64,000 bases of DNA from Phycisphaerae bacterium (GTDB lineage Bacteria; Planctomycetota; Phycisphaerae; UBA1845; UTPLA1), in contig JAKLKO010000009.1 in assembly GCA_023150615.1 (NCBI GenBank), positions 62,001 through 126,000 of the forward strand. The letters run 5' to 3'. Position 1 is the first letter of the stretch, and every line of letters starts with the position of its first letter. Below the pieces are notes generated by a model. It was not told where the DNA came from and did not search any database. It worked only from the letters and a program-made list of their open reading frames with translations. Positions 62,715 to 64,000 of this stretch are shown here, in pieces. The position numbers were made by a program, and so were the translations under genes.

Positions 62715-64000
62715 CGGACGCTCCTCACGAAGCCGAAAAGAATGTCCTGCTCATCTGCTCCGTCGGTGGCACGCCGGAGCCCGTCGCCGCCGCCATCCGC
62801 CACTGGCGGCCCGCGCGCATCATGTTCCTCTGCTCCGACCAGACCCGCGCATCAATCAACACCGCCCTCGACGGCGCCGCGACCGCCGGCAGCTCTGTAA
62901 CTCCGCCCGGTTGCACCGACCAGATCATTCTGCGCGATCCCCAGGACCTCCAGCAGACGCTTCGCGACCTACGCGCCCTCGATCAGCATGTGCATTCCTG
63001 GCAGCAGCGCGGCGACGACTACGCCGTCGTCGTCGATTTCACCGGCGGCACCAAGGTCATGTCCGCCGCCCTCGCCCTCGTCGCACGCCGCTGGAGGTGC
63101 ACCTTCGCCTACGTCGGCGGCCAGGAGCGGAACAAGAACGGCGTCGGCGTGGTCGTCTCCGGGCGCGAGACACAGTTCAGCCAGTTCAACCCCTGGGATA
63201 CCCTCGGCTATCAAGCCGTCGAAGACGCCATCGCCGTCTTCAACCACGGCGGCTATGCCGCGGCCGCCGCGCTGCTCGACAGCGCAGTGAAGAACGCCGA
63301 CAAGCCGGAGGTCAAGCGCGAGTTGTCCACGCTCAAATCCCTCATCGACGCCTACGCCGCCTGGGACCGCTTCGATCACAAGTCGGCCGCGAAGCGCTTC
63401 GACGACGCGTTGAAGAACCGCAACGATCTCGCCGCCATTTTCCCGCACGACGCGCCCTCGCTTATCGCGCGCCTCGAGCGTCACCGCGACCGCGTCGCCC
63501 AATTGGCCGACCACAACGAGCCGAGCGCGAAATGGTTCGAGGACCTGCTGCACAACGCCCGCCGCCGCGCTGCCGAATGCCGCTTTGACGACGCCGTCGC
63601 CCGCCTTTACCGCGCCTGCGAAGCGCTCGCCCAGGTTCGGCTGCGCGAGCATCACGACATCGCCGACACCAAGGCGGTACCGCTCCAGTACCTGCCCGAG
63701 GCGTTGCGCGCGGAATGGGCCGGGCGTGCCCGGAACGGCCGCATCATGCTTGCGCTCAAAGACGCCTACGCGCTGCTGACGGCACTTGGCGACGACCTCG
63801 GCCGGCGTTTCGGAGAACTCGAACTCGGCCACGATCAAAAGTCACCGCTCGTGGCCCGCAACCAGTCCATCCTGGCTCACGGGTTTGAGCCGGTCGGCGA
63901 GAACGTGTATAATCAACTTCATGCGAAGCTGTGTTCGCTGGCGCAACCTGTTGACGGCGATTCGCCTACCCCCGATTCTGATCGGGCGTCGGATTGGCGA
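62711..64000 (+). CDS. CARF-HEPN effector of the TIGR02710/Cas02710 type (partial)
   Basis: At least 430 residues; no stop before the window edge. The N-terminal CARF domain has LLICSVGGTPEPV (13-25) and VVDFTGGTKVMSAAL (107-121), the ligand-binding loops for cyclic oligoadenylate. A helical middle with TPR-like pairs follows. Residues 383-390 give R-N-Q-S-I-L-A-H, an Rx6H motif typical of HEPN ribonucleases. It would be switched on by Cas10 cyclase product and cut RNA. It directly follows csm4 in the same operon. Confidence 0.88.
   Translation, partial: MTDAPHEAEKNVLLICSVGGTPEPVAAAIRHWRPARIMFLCSDQTRASINTALDGAATAGSSVTPPGCTDQIILRDPQDLQQTLRDLRALDQHVHSWQQRGDDYAVVVDFTGGTKVMSAALALVARRWRCTFAYVGGQERNKNGVGVVVSGRETQFSQFNPWDTLGYQAVEDAIAVFNHGGYAAAAALLDSAVKNADKPEVKRELSTLKSLIDAYAAWDRFDHKSAAKRFDDALKNRNDLAAIFPHDAPSLIARLERHRDRVAQLADHNEPSAKWFEDLLHNARRRAAECRFDDAVARLYRACEALAQVRLREHHDIADTKAVPLQYLPEALRAEWAGRARNGRIMLALKDAYALLTALGDDLGRRFGELELGHDQKSPLVARNQSILAHGFEPVGENVYNQLHAKLCSLAQPVDGDSPTPDSDRASDWR

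Overview
The window is about 64 kb of GC-rich DNA from a bacterium with a Gram-negative type of envelope. LpxK, a GmhB-like phosphatase and an LptF/LptG pair point to lipopolysaccharide. PEP-CTERM and dockerin-like tails on secreted proteins, BNR and FG-GAP repeat proteins, DUF58, a Maf/DUF115 flagellin glycosyltransferase and an Arg-Asp-Arg-Glu-Gly-Ala repeat insertion fit a Planctomycetota member (perhaps Phycisphaerae). The lineage is an inference from gene content, not from a marker gene.

Region 1 (1-31 kb) is mostly housekeeping and cell-surface genes: an ABC exporter (left edge), a FlgM-like protein, tRNA-Thr(TGT), a metallophosphoesterase divergent from prfB (with the classical +1 frameshift), a sulfatase-fold hydrolase, a lipid A/heptose operon (lpxK, a deoxyhypusine-synthase-like gene, gmhB-like), lptF/lptG, two large secreted proteins (BNR repeat; PQQ-type sugar dehydrogenase with dockerin), DUF58, mutL, a PEP-CTERM protein, and a two-gene unit of a cysteine-less radical-SAM-fold/SPASM protein and a Maf glycosyltransferase. 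Just upstream of that unit lies an unlisted 47-codon gene with its own Shine-Dalgarno sequence and an intrinsic terminator.

Region 2 (31-49 kb) holds MgtC, a probable nickel/cobalt pair (DUF4198/FmdE-like protein divergent from a His-rich transporter), asnS, a fluoride-type crcB plus DUF190, two secreted esterases, a membrane 4Fe-4S/TPR protein, an FG-GAP protein with four 201-bp repeats and two genome-repeat insertions, and a GNAT-nitrilase fusion. Small wrecks (IS630 fragment, UspA fragment, Gly-rich low complexity) mark 46.7-49.6 kb as a recombination-prone border.

Region 3 (49.6-64 kb) is a compound CRISPR-Cas island. A type I-G (formerly I-U) module (cas2 and a cas4-cas1 fusion on the minus strand; cas3, csb3, csb1, csb2 on the plus strand) runs straight into a type III-A module (cas10, csm2, csm3, csm4, and a CARF-HEPN effector cut by the window edge) with overlapping or nearly touching genes. 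The join, 58577-58915, contains a frameshifted Cas10 N-terminal (HD-type) fragment fused to a second copy of a Csb2 C-terminus. The Cas10 that follows lacks an HD domain but keeps GGDD, so the III-A part looks built for cyclic-oligoadenylate signalling to the CARF-HEPN nuclease, while Cas3 would supply DNA degradation. No csm5 lies between csm4 and the effector, and no CRISPR array was seen in the window.
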